From: Castor canadensis
Taxonomy: Eukaryota; Chordata; Mammalia; Rodentia; Castoridae
DNA: 64,000 bases
Direction: 5' to 3'
Assembly: GCF_047511655.1 (NCBI RefSeq)
Contig: NC_133392.1
Span: forward strand, 94,481,042-94,545,041
In this document: positions 25,011-37,589 of the stretch, in pieces
Position numbering within the stretch: the first letter of the stretch is position 1
How the letters are laid out: each line of letters starts with the position of its first letter
Translations under genes and position numbers: made by a program
Notes under the pieces: generated by a model
Databases searched by the model: none
What the model saw: the letters and a program-made list of their open reading frames with translations, nothing else
What the model was told of the DNA's origin: nothing

Positions 25011-26129
25011 TGATCATTCGGTATCTGGAGAGCCATGCTGTGAGCACAGACTAGCAAACTCAGTTGGCTGAAATAGCAAGACGTACTTTACCCAGTGACA
25101 AGATAATGACTGATTTGAATAGCACTGGCTTATGTTTGAACGTGATTAACCAAATAAAATGTTGTGTTAAATCATTCGTGCATCAGACGTTTATTTTCCA
25201 TATCCAAGAGAAATTTTTAAGGCAAAGCATTTCTTTGCTGGCACGTAGACAATTTAATAGGAAAAAGGATGCAGACAATTGTTAATAGATATTTCAGCAT
25301 AGCATTTTTATCTTGTTAATGTCTAGATTTTCATCTCTGGAAAATAAGGAAATGGTTTAAAAGTATTTGGCCAGGAAATACTTCTAAAATTCCCTTTAAA
25401 ACCATTGTTTTTGTCTTATCATATTTTTACTTGAAAAATGTACCCTTTCAGATTGTCGACTCTTTAGGGGTAAGTTTTTGTTTTTAATTTTCATATTCAT
25501 CTTTACATCTCCCTCTGGAACTTTGTATCTTTGTATTATGTAAATATGAAATAATTATGCTTTGATTTCAATAGTTTAGAAATATCTGTATTTGTACTAA
25601 TTATGGAATATGGATTTTTATTTTTACATTTGGCTAATAGAGGCAAAAGTAATGATTTTATTTTACCTAAAGAGCTTATCCAGGAAGTCTTTTTTTGAAA
25701 GATCACAGCTCTAATTTTTTTTTACTCACAAAATGTGAGTCTTTTGCAAACTATTTTATCAAATAAAATGTATTATTTTCCTTTTGTATACAAATAGGAA
25801 AACCTATTCTTCACAAATTGAATTGACTGGTTTTTTCTCTATACTTACACACATATATTGCTTTTAAGATTCTAATAATGTTACAAATAAGTTAAGATAG
25901 TTGAGGATGTATATCATTAATTATTAACTATTAAAACTGAGCTGCTTTGAGTTCAAATTTCCAAATAGGCAGAAAGAAATTTGAAGTACAAAATAGTATA
26001 TGCCAAGGAAGAATTTTGGAAACATTCTATGGTGAAAAAACAACTTTTAATTTATGTGACATATACTAGGAACTTACTAGTATTACTGTGAGAATTTAAG
26101 GACATTTTAATTAACATTTTGTGTGTTCA
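25011..26129. other. AT-rich single-copy DNA, no gene seen
   Basis: A 73-codon ORF at 25064-25285 has no recognisable domain. Nothing else is visible. Confidence 0.4.
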
Positions 26130-26210
26130 TTGAGCCAATGTCTCACTTTGGAGCTCAGGCTGACCTTGAACTCATGATCCTCCTACTACAGTCTCTTGGG
26201 TGCTGGGATT
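26130..26210 (-). mobile_element. B1-like SINE fragment, minus strand
   Basis: Plus-strand reading 'aatgtctcactttggagct', 'caggctgaccttgaactca', 'gggtgctgggatt' is antisense B1. The left part of the element (its right end on the plus strand) is missing. Confidence 0.75.
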
Positions 26211-26272
26211 TTAATTAATCTTTACAATCTCGTTTGGAGAAAAAAGAAGGCTGTCCTTCTCCCCCAACACCC

Positions 26273-26273
<1 letters not shown>

Positions 26274-26312
<39 letters not shown>
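26274..26312 (+). repeat. (CA)n microsatellite
   Basis: About 19 CA units following a C-rich 'ccccaacacccaa' lead-in. It lies about 60 bp beyond the B1 fragment. Confidence 0.95.
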
Positions 26313-26316
<4 letters not shown>

Positions 26317-28792
26317 TACTTTAAAATATATTCCATATTAAAACTTAAAAACAATTGTGTATTTCAAAATACCATAAGTTAATAAAAAAAAATCACCAAT
26401 AACTAAGATTCTCTGAGGCATGCTTGAAATGCAGGAAACGCTGTGCTTCTCAAACTCCATTGCAAAATTAGAGGTTTCCAATCTCTAAAAGTCTCTTCTG
26501 GAGTCCCTAACCAAAGCTGCATTGTAGATATGAAGAATATTAGTCTCCAAAGGATTTGCCCTGCCAACTTCTTTGCCCTGCTAGCAGTATTAAATAATCT
26601 TTAAACAGAAACCTTTTAGAGTTTATCATAGCCTGGCAGCTCAAAGACACAGGTAACTTTTATTTCTGGTCATTCAGGTGGGGCACATCACGTCACTGAT
26701 ACATGTCTATTCCCATGTTGTAGCTTTGAAAGAAGACATTATCCATTCACTTTTTTATTCTTAATATAAATACATATTCTCTTTTCTCTCTCCCCAATCA
26801 GTCTCTCCTCCAACCCCAGGAGAAATCTCATATATCCTGTTAAAAAAAAAATTAGGAAACCTCACAAACCAAGAAATAAACAGACAAAACAACAACAAAG
26901 CCCAAATATAACTACTCTCAAGGAATGCAATTTGAGGAGAGTTTCTGAATACTTTAATTTTCTTTTCATACTGTGTGCAAAGGAAATCTCCAAATTGGGT
27001 TGTGTGTGATGTAAAGATCTGTAGGGTTAGGCAGAGTTAATGTAACATGCTGTCAACCACAGTGACTTCCACATGAACAGGAGAACACTGCTGAGTGCTT
27101 CCATTTTGTAGTCCAGCAAGACAGTATTCATATGCTGTTTGTTAAATACCTCCAGTGTGTACATAATTAGGTCAATTGTTTACTTTCATGTTATTTCAAG
27201 CTTCAAACTAGACTAAACCAAGAAAAAACCATATCACTCATTTGCTTTTGTTTGTTTGAAAAATGAGAAAAATAAGTCCAAAACATACAGGGATTCTTCT
27301 TTCTAGAGAAAATGAAAAACTTTCAAATTTGTTGATCAACTAATGTCAGATAGCTACAAAACTATTGCAGAAAATAGAAGATCACAAGTTTTATATTATT
27401 ATTGAGAAAATAATTTACATAAATTTAAATATATTTGTAATTAAAAGAAATTAAATTTTTAGGTGGAGGTGAATTGCCCAACAATTTAAAAAATTTCAAT
27501 GACTTCTTACTCATGACAGTTTAGGGAGAAAATTGGAGTTTTTTGGTGCATTTTTTTTTCTTCGATCTGTCAGGTATAGATAAATAGATAAACTAGTCGG
27601 CCAGAGACATCCTTTTGCATATGGAAAATGGAAGGTTAAAAAAAAGTAAGAATTACTTTTTCAATGTAATGGAAAAAATACCTCTCCACTGAGTTTAATA
27701 AAACTGACAAACTCTGAATTTAAAAATAGTAGATTATATTGCTCATAATTTTCCTGATTTTGTTTACTTTTCAAAATCAACAATAATGGGATAATCTTTA
27801 GTATCCTTCTGGATGAGAATTAAAAGAAAATTTTTAATGGGATTAAAGTTTCCAAATTTGATGAAGCTAAACCAACAATGTTTCTTATTTTAGTTGAAGT
27901 CATTATTGAAGTGATTCATTGTCTCTGCTGATGTTAATCTATAGTATAGCCTGAAAAAAACTAGTGTTTGAAATTGAGTGCTGTACTGGTGTTCATATTA
28001 CTTCCTCAAACATATATTTTTAAAAATGTTTATCACTTAGAACAGCACAGTAGAGTGATTTTAAGTGCAAATATAAATTACTTTAAGATTCTAAAAGTCA
28101 TATATATATATACAAATATATATACAAATATATACATATTAGTGAACTGGAGTTTAAATTGTTTCTGAGCATGTTTTAGTTTTGTGCTAATTTAGGCAAA
28201 TTAGACAACTTGTGAATCTTAGCTTCATGCTTAAAATAGAGAAAATATTTGTGTCATAGGGTACCTATTAAATGAGATTCTTTTTATGCAAAAGACTTTG
28301 GCACCTATGTGGCAGTTTTTCTAGTATATAAAAAGAAAACAAATCCTAAACTCGGGAGACAATTCTGATATGTGCATAATTTACAGCTGCAAGGGGAAAG
28401 CTGGAATACAGTTTAGGATGGGCCAGGGTCTTGCTTTCATGTATCCTCCTTCTCCTCTCTTCCATCTTGTTAAGATGCTGAAGTATACCTTCCTTTGCCT
28501 TCTTCCTCTTCCTTTACGATGCTTAACCTCATCAAGCTCCACAATTTTATTCACTTTGACCCTCATCATGGCAATCCTATGGCATAGCCATTAGTACGAT
28601 AATTTTTGTACTATAAAAAGCATAGTAAAAATGGAATGTGAGTGACAAAACCATCGTGTTTACTTAATAATAAATGCCTGATTTGCACTTTTTTCTATTT
28701 CTCAATCCATGGATTTGTGAACCCAAGCAAATATATTTCCCTTTTATTACATATATGTATATATATGTATAAATATATACATTTGTATGAAA
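26313..28792. other. AT-rich single-copy DNA with TA patches
   Basis: TA/CA-rich patches lie at 28098-28140 and 28745-28790. Small ORFs are chance. The overlapping pair at 28370-28594 lies over a pyrimidine-rich run. No gene or named repeat is seen. Confidence 0.4.
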
Positions 28793-29213
28793 TTGGTATG
28801 GTCTGTTTTCTCCAAAATTCATGTGTTGCAACTTCAGTCCAATGTGATAATATTAGGAGATGGGCTGTTTAAGAGGTGATTAAGTCATAAGGACAGACCT
28901 TAATGGGTTGACTCTTACAAAAGGACTTGACAGAGTAGGCTCCTCTTGTGCTCCTGTGCCATGTGAGGATAAAGCATTTGTCCTCTGTGTCCTTCTATCT
29001 GTCTGCTACATGAACACACATAAATGGGAACATCTATGAGTTATAATGCTTTACTAGACACCAAATCTGCTGGCACCTTAATCTTGGACTTCCTTGCCTT
29101 CTGGTACCTTAATCTTGTACTTCCTTGCCTTCAGAACTATGAGAAATAAACTGTTATCAGTAAATTACTTAGGGTATGCTGTTTTCTTATAGTAGTACAG
29201 ACAAATAAAACTG
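28793..29213 (+). mobile_element. MLT1-type MaLR LTR, plus strand
   Basis: A solo LTR of the ERVL-MaLR group. Landmarks in order are 'ctccaaaattcatgtgttgc', 'ccaatgtgataatattagga', 'gggctgtttaagaggtgatt', 'ccatgtgaggataaagc', 'agacaccaaatctgctggca', 'cagaactatgagaaataaac' and an end near 'ttcttatagtagtacagac'. No internal retroviral sequence is attached. A 31-bp segment is duplicated in tandem at 29070-29131. Confidence 0.85.
29070..29131 (+). repeat. 31-bp tandem duplication inside the LTR
   Basis: Units 29070-29100 and 29101-29131 match at 29 of 31 positions. In other MLT1 LTRs this segment ('ctggcaccttaatcttgga' and following) is normally present once, so this is a local duplication. Confidence 0.9.
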
Positions 29214-29536
29214 CAATGAATCTCAGTTTTTCCTCCTTCTTCCCCTCTTCCTTTTTCTTTCTTCCAGGTAGGATCAAAATTACATATGTGTAAAACTATA
29301 CAAGGTCTTTAGATTCTAAATGTCATGTACATTCAACTCTTCAATTCATTGTTCATAGAGATAGAGCCATCTATAATTTCCTTTCAAATATTGGTTTAAT
29401 CTGTGTCTTAGTATTTGATTAAAAAATTAAGAAATAAACACTCCTTTAATGTTGTAATTTTTACATATGTGGAGCTTGAAAACAATTTAAAATTAAGTAT
29501 GAATTTTAATTTGGGTCAATTTATTCTTTAGATTTT
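29214..29536. other. AT-rich DNA with a pyrimidine run
   Basis: A C/T-rich run lies at 29226-29266. No gene. Confidence 0.4.
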
Positions 29537-29840
29537 GAGTGCCTACTTTTATTTTATTCATTTATTCACATATGTGTACATTGTTTGGATCATTTCTCCC
29601 CTCTGCCTCCCTTCCCCATCCTCCCCCACTCCCCGTACCGCCCCCGCACTGCTTCCAAGCAGAAGCTGTTCTGCCCTTATCTCTAATTTTGTTGAAGAGA
29701 AGACATAAGCATAATAAGGAAGACAAAGCATTTTTGCTAGTTGAGTTAAGGATAGCTATACACAGAGATTCCTAGCATTGCTTTCATGTACAAATGTGTT
29801 ACAACCCACGTTGATTCATCTCTAACTGATCTTTACACAC
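29537..29840 (-). mobile_element. L1 3'UTR fragment, minus strand
   Basis: Closely parallels 32530-32800, the 3'UTR of the L1 at 32529-36900: an AAAAT-type tail, 'catatgtgtacattgtttgg', a C-rich run (G-rich on the element's own strand), 'ctctaattttgttgaagaga' and 'tttttgctagttgag'. It stops before ORF2, so it is a 5'-truncated tail. Confidence 0.85.
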
Positions 29841-29844
29841 CTAC

Positions 29845-30170
29845 TTTATTCTTAATACAGTTTTTTGATTTGTCATAAATTAACAATGCAAGGTGATTTC
29901 ATTGTGATAACTCCATACATGTGTACAATTTACCTTGACCTTGAACAAGTTCATACCCTTCTTTATATTCCCATTTTTCCCCCTCCTGTTTTGCTCCTCT
30001 TTCAGATTGGCAAGTTTCATTATGCTGTCTTCATATATTATATAAGCAGAGTTCTTCCATCCTCTTCAGATGCCTTCATCATCAACATCATCATCATGAT
30101 TTTAGGTCTAGTTTCCACAAATAAGGGAGAACATGTGACATTTGGTCTTTTGAGTTTGCCTTATCAATTT
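29845..30170 (-). mobile_element. older L1 3' fragment, minus strand
   Basis: 'ttcattgtgataactccata' and 'catgtgtacaatttacctt' are of the older L1 3' type. From about 30106 the sequence 'tctagtttccacaaataagg' and 'tggtcttttgagtttgcctt' parallels the end of L1 ORF2 at 32998-33050. It is a separate, older insertion next to the fragment at 29537-29840. Confidence 0.6.
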
Positions 30171-31194
30171 AAACACTTATATCCTATAGCTGGAAAACTT
30201 TAAACAGAGAATACCCTTAATATAAACATAGAGCTTATAAATGAACCAACTGATAAAGCATATACTTTGGCACTGAATCATTTATTTGTCTTTTTGGATG
30301 GGATAAAAGAACTGTCAACTCTTCACTTTATTTTCTATTTCTTAGTCCCAAAGAACATCTCTCATCTGAAGGCCTCAAGCTGCCATCATTATTACTATCC
30401 GGCAATCATAAGTAAAAATGTAAGCATAAGTCTCTATTTCCATTTCCACCTTGTGTCTGATCACATCGAGCTTTATATAATCCAAGACTTTTATAGAGTG
30501 TGCAGTGGTATGTACCCCAAGAGCACGTCCACTTTCCCCATCTGTAATCGTAGCATTGTTAGTGTTAACGAGACAGCCAGAGTCCTGGCACATTCTGAAC
30601 AATGCATCTTGAAGCCTTAGTAAATCAGCAAGGCCTCAAAGGTTGTATCATATAAAAGTCAAGTAATTAAACACTGATTACTTACTGTTTAAAGAAAAAA
30701 AAAGAAGGTTGGGAAAAATTGGATTCGGGAAGGTCTAATTTCACACAGAAGATGTCAGTGAAAATTAAGCCTTTAGCTTTTAACTATATTCTGCTTGACT
30801 TGATTTGAAAGAAAAGACTAGGAGAAAAGATTATAAAAGCTATTCAGTGCAGGTTTTCTGCAGCTGAGCTTTGGGAAGTGACAAACAGATCCTAGTAATT
30901 CAGTCATCTTTTCCCTAAACAGAATTTGTATTCCTCTTCAAAATTTGGCTGCAACTCTTTAGTTTCAATATTCTTTTCAAAACACAAAGGCTCCTCCCTT
31001 CTGCTCTCTTGGCATCAGTTGAAATGCTTTCGCTCCCTGGAAACAGTTAATTTCTCATAACCTTTGCAAACACAGCAATGTCCGTTTCACTTGCTATCGT
31101 CTCTCTCCTACATTAAAAAAAAAAGCAACCTTTCCTTAGCATTTGATTTTTAACGTATTTCAACTCTATCTTTTCAGTCAAAATTGAATATAGT
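30171..31194. other. single-copy DNA with a low-stop patch
   Basis: A 117-codon plus-strand ORF (30267-30620) and a 75-codon minus-strand ORF (30375-30602) overlap in a less AT-rich patch at 30390-30620. Neither encodes a recognisable domain. The patch could be conserved non-coding DNA. No repeat family is recognised. Confidence 0.3.
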
Positions 31195-31562
31195 GTCATA
31201 TTAATTACATTTTCATTGCTGTGACAAATATCTGAAAGAACCAGTTTAAGGGAGTAAACAGTTATTTTGGCTCCCAGTTTCAGAGGGTCCAGTCCAAGAT
31301 CAACTGGACCCATTGGTTTGGGTGGGCTGTAAGGCTGAATAACATGGTGGTGGGAGTGGGTGGCAGAGGAGGCTGCTCAGCTCATGGTAGCCAGGAAGCA
31401 GAGAGAGAGACAGGAAGGGGCTCAGGACAGGATACATCTTTCCAGGGGACATGCACAGTACCCACTTCCTCCATTTAGGCCCCAGGACCTCCCAAAATAA
31501 CATCAGGCTTAAAAACCTGAGCCTGTGGCAAGGGGCATTTCATATTGAAGCCATAACACGTA
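31195..31562 (-). mobile_element. rodent MaLR-type LTR, minus strand
   Basis: Plus-strand order 'attacattttcattgctgtg', 'gttattttggctcccagttt', 'agctcatggtagccaggaag', 'cccacttcctccatttaggc' parallels the antisense of MT/ORR1-like MaLR LTRs. It is a solo LTR. The exact subfamily is not called. Confidence 0.6.
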
Positions 31563-31799
31563 TACTTAAGTTGTTATGCTTTCCCTCCCACTCTGCTCCT
31601 TTGTCTACGAAGTAAAATGCCAGAGTTGACACAAACTCTAGAATTATTTTTCTTTCTAAAAGTCATCTCAACATTTATCCCTCTCACTCTAGCTCTCCCT
31701 GCATAGGAAGGTATCTGTTTCCACTTCGTGGATAAGATTAAGAATTGTCTAACAGACATAGTTACAATGCTTCTTAAAATCTCCTTTCTTAGGGATTTC

Positions 31800-32528
31800 A
31801 CAAAACAATTCATCATTGTTTACTATAGTTTCTATGCTGTACAACAGCTATCTTGAAACTATTTTGGCCTACCTAATTGAAATTTTGTATCCTTTGACCA
31901 ACGTCTCCTAGCCCTTCACTGCAAAGACTCAGTAACCACTATTTTTATACTGTTATGAGGTTTTTAGATTTCATATTGCAAGTGAGATCATGTGGTATTT
32001 TTTTTTCTGTGCCTGGCTTACTTCATTTAATATAATATCGACCAGATTCAACCATATTGTCATGAATGATAGAATTTTCTTCTTTTTTTGTGACCAAATA
32101 GTACACACACACACACCACACACAATCTTTCCAGGGCCTGTATATACATACTTATGTCTATGACTATGTCTTTGTCTGTGTCTATGTATCTATCTATTAT
32201 CTATCTTTCACTTCTCTATCATCTATCTATTTATCTACCTATCATCATCTATCACATTATATTTTACTCATTCATTTATTGATAGACAAATCTTGGTTAG
32301 GGTAAATAATGCTGCAATGAACAGAGGAATGCTGGTATGCCTTCAACGTACTGCTTTCATTTCCTTTGAACATCTACTTAGTTGTGGGAGTGCTGTTTCA
32401 TATGGTACTTCTGTTTTCAATATTTAGAAGAACTTCCATATTGTATTCATAATGGCTTTACTAATTTACATTACTTCCATAATGTACAAAGTTCTTTTTT
32501 GTCTATATCCTTGCCAACAGCTATCATT
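31800..32528 (-). mobile_element. older L1 (L1M-like), 3' side, minus strand
   Basis: Antisense of L1 ORF2 C-terminal and 3' sequence: 'tctgtgcctggcttacttc', 'gattcaaccatattgtcatg', 'aataatgctgcaatgaacag' and 'gtctatatccttgccaacag'. A (CA)n/(TATC)n microsatellite interrupts it at about 32103-32265. It is split by the younger L1 and resumes at 36901. Confidence 0.8.
32103..32265 (+). repeat. CA / TCTA-type microsatellite
   Basis: A CA run at 32103-32124 is followed by 'tatgtc' and then 'tatctatc'-type units to about 32255. It lies inside the old L1 and is missing from the corresponding part of the younger L1s. Confidence 0.85.
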
Positions 32529-35500
32529 CTATTTTATTTTATTTTATTCATATGTGCATACATTGTTTGGGTCATTTCTCCCCTCTTCCCCCCGCCCCCT
32601 CCCTCTCCCTCCTTACCCCTCGCTACCAGGCAGAAACTATTTTGCCTTTAGCTCTAATTTTGTTGAAGAGAGAGTATAACCAATAATAGGAAGGAACAAG
32701 GATTTTTGCTAGTTGAGATAAGGATAGCTATACAGGGAGTTGACTTGCATTGATTTCTTGTGCATGTGTGTTACCTTCTAAGTTAATTCTTCTCGAACTA
32801 ACCTTTTCTCTAGTTCCTGGTCCCCTTCTCCTATTGGCCTTAGTCACTTTAAGGTATCTGCATTAGTTTCTCTGCATTGAGGGCAACAAATGCTAGCTAG
32901 TTTTTTAGGTGTCTTACCTATCCTCACCCCTCCCTTGTGTGCTCTCGCTTTATCATGTGATCAAAGTCCAATCCCCTTGCTGTGTTTGCCTTTGATCTAA
33001 TGTCCACATATGAGGGAGAACATACGATTTTTGGTCTTTTGGGCCAGGCTAACCTCGCTCAGAATGATGTTCTCCAATTCCATCCATTTACCTGCGAATG
33101 GTAAGATTTTATTCTTCTTCATGGCTGCATAAAATTCCATTGTGTATAAATACCACATCTTCTTAATCCATTTGTCAGTAGTGGGGCATCTTGACTGTTT
33201 CCATAACTTGGCTATTGTGAATAGTGCTGCAATAAACATGGGTGTGCAGGTGCCTCTGGAGTAACTGGTGTCACATTATTTTGGGTATATCCCCAAGAGT
33301 GGTATTGCTGGATCATATGGTAGATCAATGTTTAGATTTTTAAGAAGCCTCCAAATTTTTTTCCAGACTGGTTGTACTAGTTTACATTCCCACCAGCACT
33401 GTATGAGGGTTCCTTTTCCCCCTCATCCTTGTTTTTTGGCAATTTGAATTCCTTCTTTTGAGAAAGTTCTGTTTAGTTTACTTGCCCATTTTTTTATTGG
33501 TTCATTAATTTTGGGAGAATTTAGTTTTTTGAGTTCCCTATATATTCTGGTTATCAGTCCTTTGTCTGATGTGTAGCTGGCAAATATTTTCTCCCACTCT
33601 GTGGGTGATCTCTTCAGTTTAGAGACCATTTCTTTTGTTCAGCAGAAGCTTTTTAGTTTTATGAAGTCCCATTTATCTATGCTATCTCTTAGTTGCTGAG
33701 CTGTTGGGATTCCATTGAGAAAGTTCTTGCCTATACCTATTAATTCCAGAGTATTTCCTACTCTTTCCTGTACTAACTTTAGAGTTTGGGGTCTGATATT
33801 AAGATCCTTGATCGATTTTGAGTTAATATTGGTATAGGGTGATAAACATGGATCTAGTTTCAGTTTTTTGCAGACTGCTAACCAGAATTCCCAGCAGTTT
33901 TTGTTGAAGAGGCTGTCTTTTCTCCATCATATATTTTTAGCGCTTTTGTCAAAGACAAGGTGGTTATAGTTGTGTGGCTTCATATCTGGGTCCTCTATTC
34001 TGTTCCACTGGTCTTCATGTCTGTTTTTGTGCCAGTACCATGCTGTTTTTATTGTTATTGCTTTGTAATATAGTTTGAAGTCAGGTATTGTGATACCTCC
34101 TGCATTGTTCTTTTGACTGAGTATTGCCTTGGCTATTCGTGGCCTCTTGTGTTTCCATATAAATTTAACAGTAGGTTTTTCAATCTCTTTAATGAATGTC
34201 ATTGGGATTTTGATGCGAATTGCATTAAACATGTAGATTGCTTTTGGGAGTACAGACATTTTTACTATGTTGATTCTACCGATCCATGATCCGGAAGATC
34301 CCTCCACTTTCTATAGTCTTCCTCAATCTCTTTCTTTAGAAGTGTATAGTTTTCCTTATAGTGGTCATTCTCATCCTTTGTTAAGTTTATACCTAGGTAT
34401 TTGATTTTTTTTTGAGGCTATTGTAAATGGAATGGTTTTCATATATTCCTTCTCAGTTTGTTCATTATTAGTGTATAGAAAAGCTAATGATTTTTGTAAG
34501 TTGATTTTGTATCCTGCCAGCTTACTGTAGCTGTTTATGATGTCTAAGAGTTTTTGGGTAGAGTTTTTTGGGTCTCAAAGGTATAGGATCATATCGTCTG
34601 CAAATAAGGATATTTTGACGGTTTCTTTCCCTGTTTGTATTCCTTTTATTCCTTCTTCTTGCCTAATTGCTCTGGCTAGGAATTCCAGTACTATGTTGAA
34701 TAGGAGTGGAGATAGTGGGCATCCTTGTCTCGCTTCTGATTTTAGATGGAATGGTTTCATTTTTTCACCATTAAGTATAATGCTGGCTGCAGGTTTGTCA
34801 TATATAGCTTTTATAATGTTGAGGAACTTTCCTTCTATTCCTAGTTTTCTTAGAGCTTTTATCATGAAATGGTGTTGGATCTTATCAAAGGCTTTTTCTG
34901 CGTCTATTGAGATGATCAAGTGGTTTTTGTCTTTGCTTCTGTTAATGTAGTTTATTACGTTTATTGATTTTCGTATGTTGAACCACCCCTGCATTACTAG
35001 GATGAAGCCTACTTGGTCGTGGTGAATGATCTTTTTGATGTGTTGTTGAATTCAGTTTGCCATTATTTTGTTGAGGATTTTTGCATCAATGTTCATTAAG
35101 GGGATTGGCCAATAGTTCTTCTTTTTGGAGGTATGTTTGCCTGGTTTTGGGATAAGTGTACTACTGGCTTCATAAAATGTGTTAGGCAGTTTTCCTTCCC
35201 TTTCTATTTCATAGAACAGTTTAAGGAGGGTTGGTGTCAGTTCTTCTTTAAAGGTCTGATAGAATTCAGCAGAGAATCCATCAGGTCCTGGACTTTTCTT
35301 TTTAAGGAGACTCTTGATTACTGCTTCAATTTCATTTTGTGTTATAGATCTATTCAGGTGATTAATGTCCTCTTGGTTCAGGTTTGGATGGTCGTAAGTA
35401 TCTAGAAATCTGTCCATTTCTTCAAGATTTTCAAATTTATTTGAATATAGGTTCTCAAAGTAGTCTCTGATGATTTCCTGGACTTCATAGTGTTTATTGT

Positions 35501-36900
35501 TATCTCCCCTTTTGCATTCCTGATTCTACTAATTTGGGTTTTTTTTTCTCCTCATTTTAGTCAGGTTTGCCAAGGGGTCTATCGATCTTGTTTATTTTTT
35601 CAAAGAACCAACTTTTTGTTTCATTAATTCTTTGTATGGTTTTTTTGGTTTCTATTTCATTGATTTCAGCTCTTATTTTTATTATTTCTCTCCTTCTATT
35701 TGTTTTGGGATTTGCATGTTCTTGTTTTTCTAGTTGTTTGAGATGTATTGTTAGGTCATGGATTTGAGATCTTTCAGTCTTTTTAATATATGCACTCATG
35801 GCTATAAACTTTCCTCTCAGGACTACCTTTGCTGTGTCCCATAGGTTCCGGTAGGTTGTGTTTTCATTTTCATTGGCTTCCAGGAACTTTTTAATTTCCT
35901 CTTTTATTTCATCAATGACCCATTGTTCATTAAGCAATGAGTTATTCAGTTTCCAGCTGTTTGCATGATTTTTATCTTTATTTTTGTTGTTGAGTTCTAT
36001 TTTTATTGCATTGTGATCAGATGCAATTCATGGTTTAATTTCTATTTTCTTATATTTGCTGAGGCTTGCTTTGTGCCCTAGGATATGATCTATTTTGGAG
36101 AAGGTTCCGTGGGCTCCTGTGAAGAATGTATATTGTGTAGAAGTTGGATGAAATATTCTGTAGACATCAACTAGGTCCATTTGATCTATGGTGTATTTTA
36201 GATCTAGGATTTCTTTATTGATTTTTTGTTTGGATGACCTATCTATTGATGATAAGGGGGTGTTAAAGTCTCCCATGACCACTGTGTTGGAGTTAACGTA
36301 TTTTTTTAGGTTCTTCAGGGTATGTTTGATGAAATTGGGTGCATTGACTTTGGGTGCATAAATTATAGGTTGATAATTGTTATTTCCTTTTGGTCTATTT
36401 CCCCTTTGTCCTTCATCTTGTTTGATCAATGTAGGTTTGAAGTCTACTTTGTCAGAGATAAGTATTGCTACTCCAGCCTTTCATCCTAAGCCTATGCTTA
36501 TTTCTATCAATGAGATGGGTCTCCTGTAAGCAACAAATTGTTGGGTCTTCCTTTTTAATCCAGTTTGTCAAACGGTGCCTTTTGATGGGAGAATTAAGTC
36601 CAATAACATTAAGTGTTAGCATTGACAAGGTATGTGGTGATTCTTGTCATTTAGTTGTCCTAGTTATTTGAGGGTTTGATTATGTGTAGCTAATTCAATG
36701 TTACTCTCTACTTTCTTGCTTTGTCTTTTCCTGTAGTTTGGTACTGCCTGCCCTTTCATGGTTATGTTGGGTTTCACTTTCTGTGTGCAGAATCCCTTGA
36801 ACAATCTTTTGTAGTGGTGGCTTTGTGGTCATATATTGTTTTAGTTTCTGCTTATCATGGAAGACTTTTATTGCTCCATCTATTTTGAATAATAGTTTTT
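32529..36900 (-). mobile_element. L1 retrotransposon, 5'-truncated, minus strand
   Basis: A copy of about 4.4 kb: AAAAT-type tail at 32529-32550, 3'UTR to 32996, ORF2 from 36650 down to 32997, and the last part of ORF1 at the 5' end (stop near 36692). It breaks off within ORF1, so 5' truncation is about 2 kb relative to a full element. It is flanked by AACAGCTATCATT at 32516-32528 and 36901-36913, a 13-bp target-site duplication. The host is an older L1 in the same direction. Frames are broken many times, so it is inactive. Confidence 0.95.
32997..36650 (-). pseudogene. L1 ORF2 (endonuclease/reverse transcriptase), broken
   Basis: ORF2 of L1 encodes an APE-type endonuclease followed by a reverse transcriptase that together carry out target-primed reverse transcription. 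The ATG is taken at 36650 by alignment with the copy at 61158. Visible pieces are the endonuclease motif GDFNTPLSSIDR with KIDHILGHKASL (36028-36429), the RT fingers with [16 protein letters not shown] (35052-35417), the RT catalytic FADD in [11 protein letters not shown] (34575-34994) and the C-terminus ending LICGH-stop at 32997. Length is about 1,218 codons, close to the family's size. It is split into at least seven frames by frameshifts and stops, beginning with a 1-bp gain a few codons after the ATG. The key RT aspartates remain. Confidence 0.92.
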
Positions 36901-37295
36901 AACAGCTATCATTTTTAAAAAATAATAACCATCCTAACTAGCATGAGGTGATATTTCTTTGGAGTTTTAATTTGCATTTTCCTGTGAACATCTTTTTCCT
37001 ATATTCATGCCATTTCATGTCTTCTTTTGAGACATATGTATTTATGTCCTTTGCCAATTTTTAAATTAGATTGTTTTCTGACTCATGAGTTATTTGACTT
37101 CCTTATGTACTTTGGTAACTAACCCTGATCAGTTGTGTGGTTTATAAGCAGTTTATTGCATTCCATAGATGGTCTTTCAGTTTGTTCATGTTGTACAGAA
37201 GCCTTTGCTGTACAGAAGCCTTTATTTTAAATGCAATCTCATTTGTCTATTTTTGCTTTTACAAACCTCTGTGCAGTGCTGATTTTTGTTGTTTT
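36901..37295 (-). mobile_element. older L1 (L1M-like), continuation, minus strand
   Basis: Picks up exactly where 32528 leaves off: 'accatcctaactagcatgag', 'tttaatttgcattttcctg', 'gtcctttgccaatttttaaa', 'gtttgttcatgttgtacagaagcc'-type sequence, all antisense L1 ORF2 3' region. A 17-bp unit containing TGTACAGAAGCCTTT is duplicated in tandem around 37193-37226. Confidence 0.8.
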
Positions 37296-37454
37296 TAGTT
37301 TTATTTTCATGAGGAATGTTGAAAATAAATAATAGTTGAATCAAAGATGATTTTCAAGTACTGTGGAAGCCAAACTAAAATTTATTTTAATAAAAATAAG
37401 ATCATAAATATGTACTTGCAAAGTAATATTTTTAAAACCTGGTATTTTTTTCTC
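37296..37454. other. AT-rich DNA between repeats
   Basis: No gene or repeat recognised. Confidence 0.4.
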
Positions 37455-37525
37455 TCTTAAAAATTTTTTTATCATTTTTACATTTATTTATATGTGTATA
37501 CATTATTTGGACCACTGCCCCCAAT
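37455..37525 (-). mobile_element. L1 3'UTR scrap, minus strand
   Basis: 'atttatttatatgtgtatac' then 'attatttggaccactgcccc' parallels the start of the L1 3'UTR at 32545-32590. Only about 70 bp remain. Confidence 0.55.
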
Positions 37526-37589
37526 GATGAAAATACTTTAAGTACTCCAGAGTGTAATCATTCAAAATCTACATAATCCTCTCTGTTTT

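Noticed and set aside
34537..34950. 137-codon plus-strand ORF
   Set aside because: It is the antisense shadow of the L1 reverse transcriptase on the minus strand. The same shadow occurs at 43114-43422 and 53811-54185.
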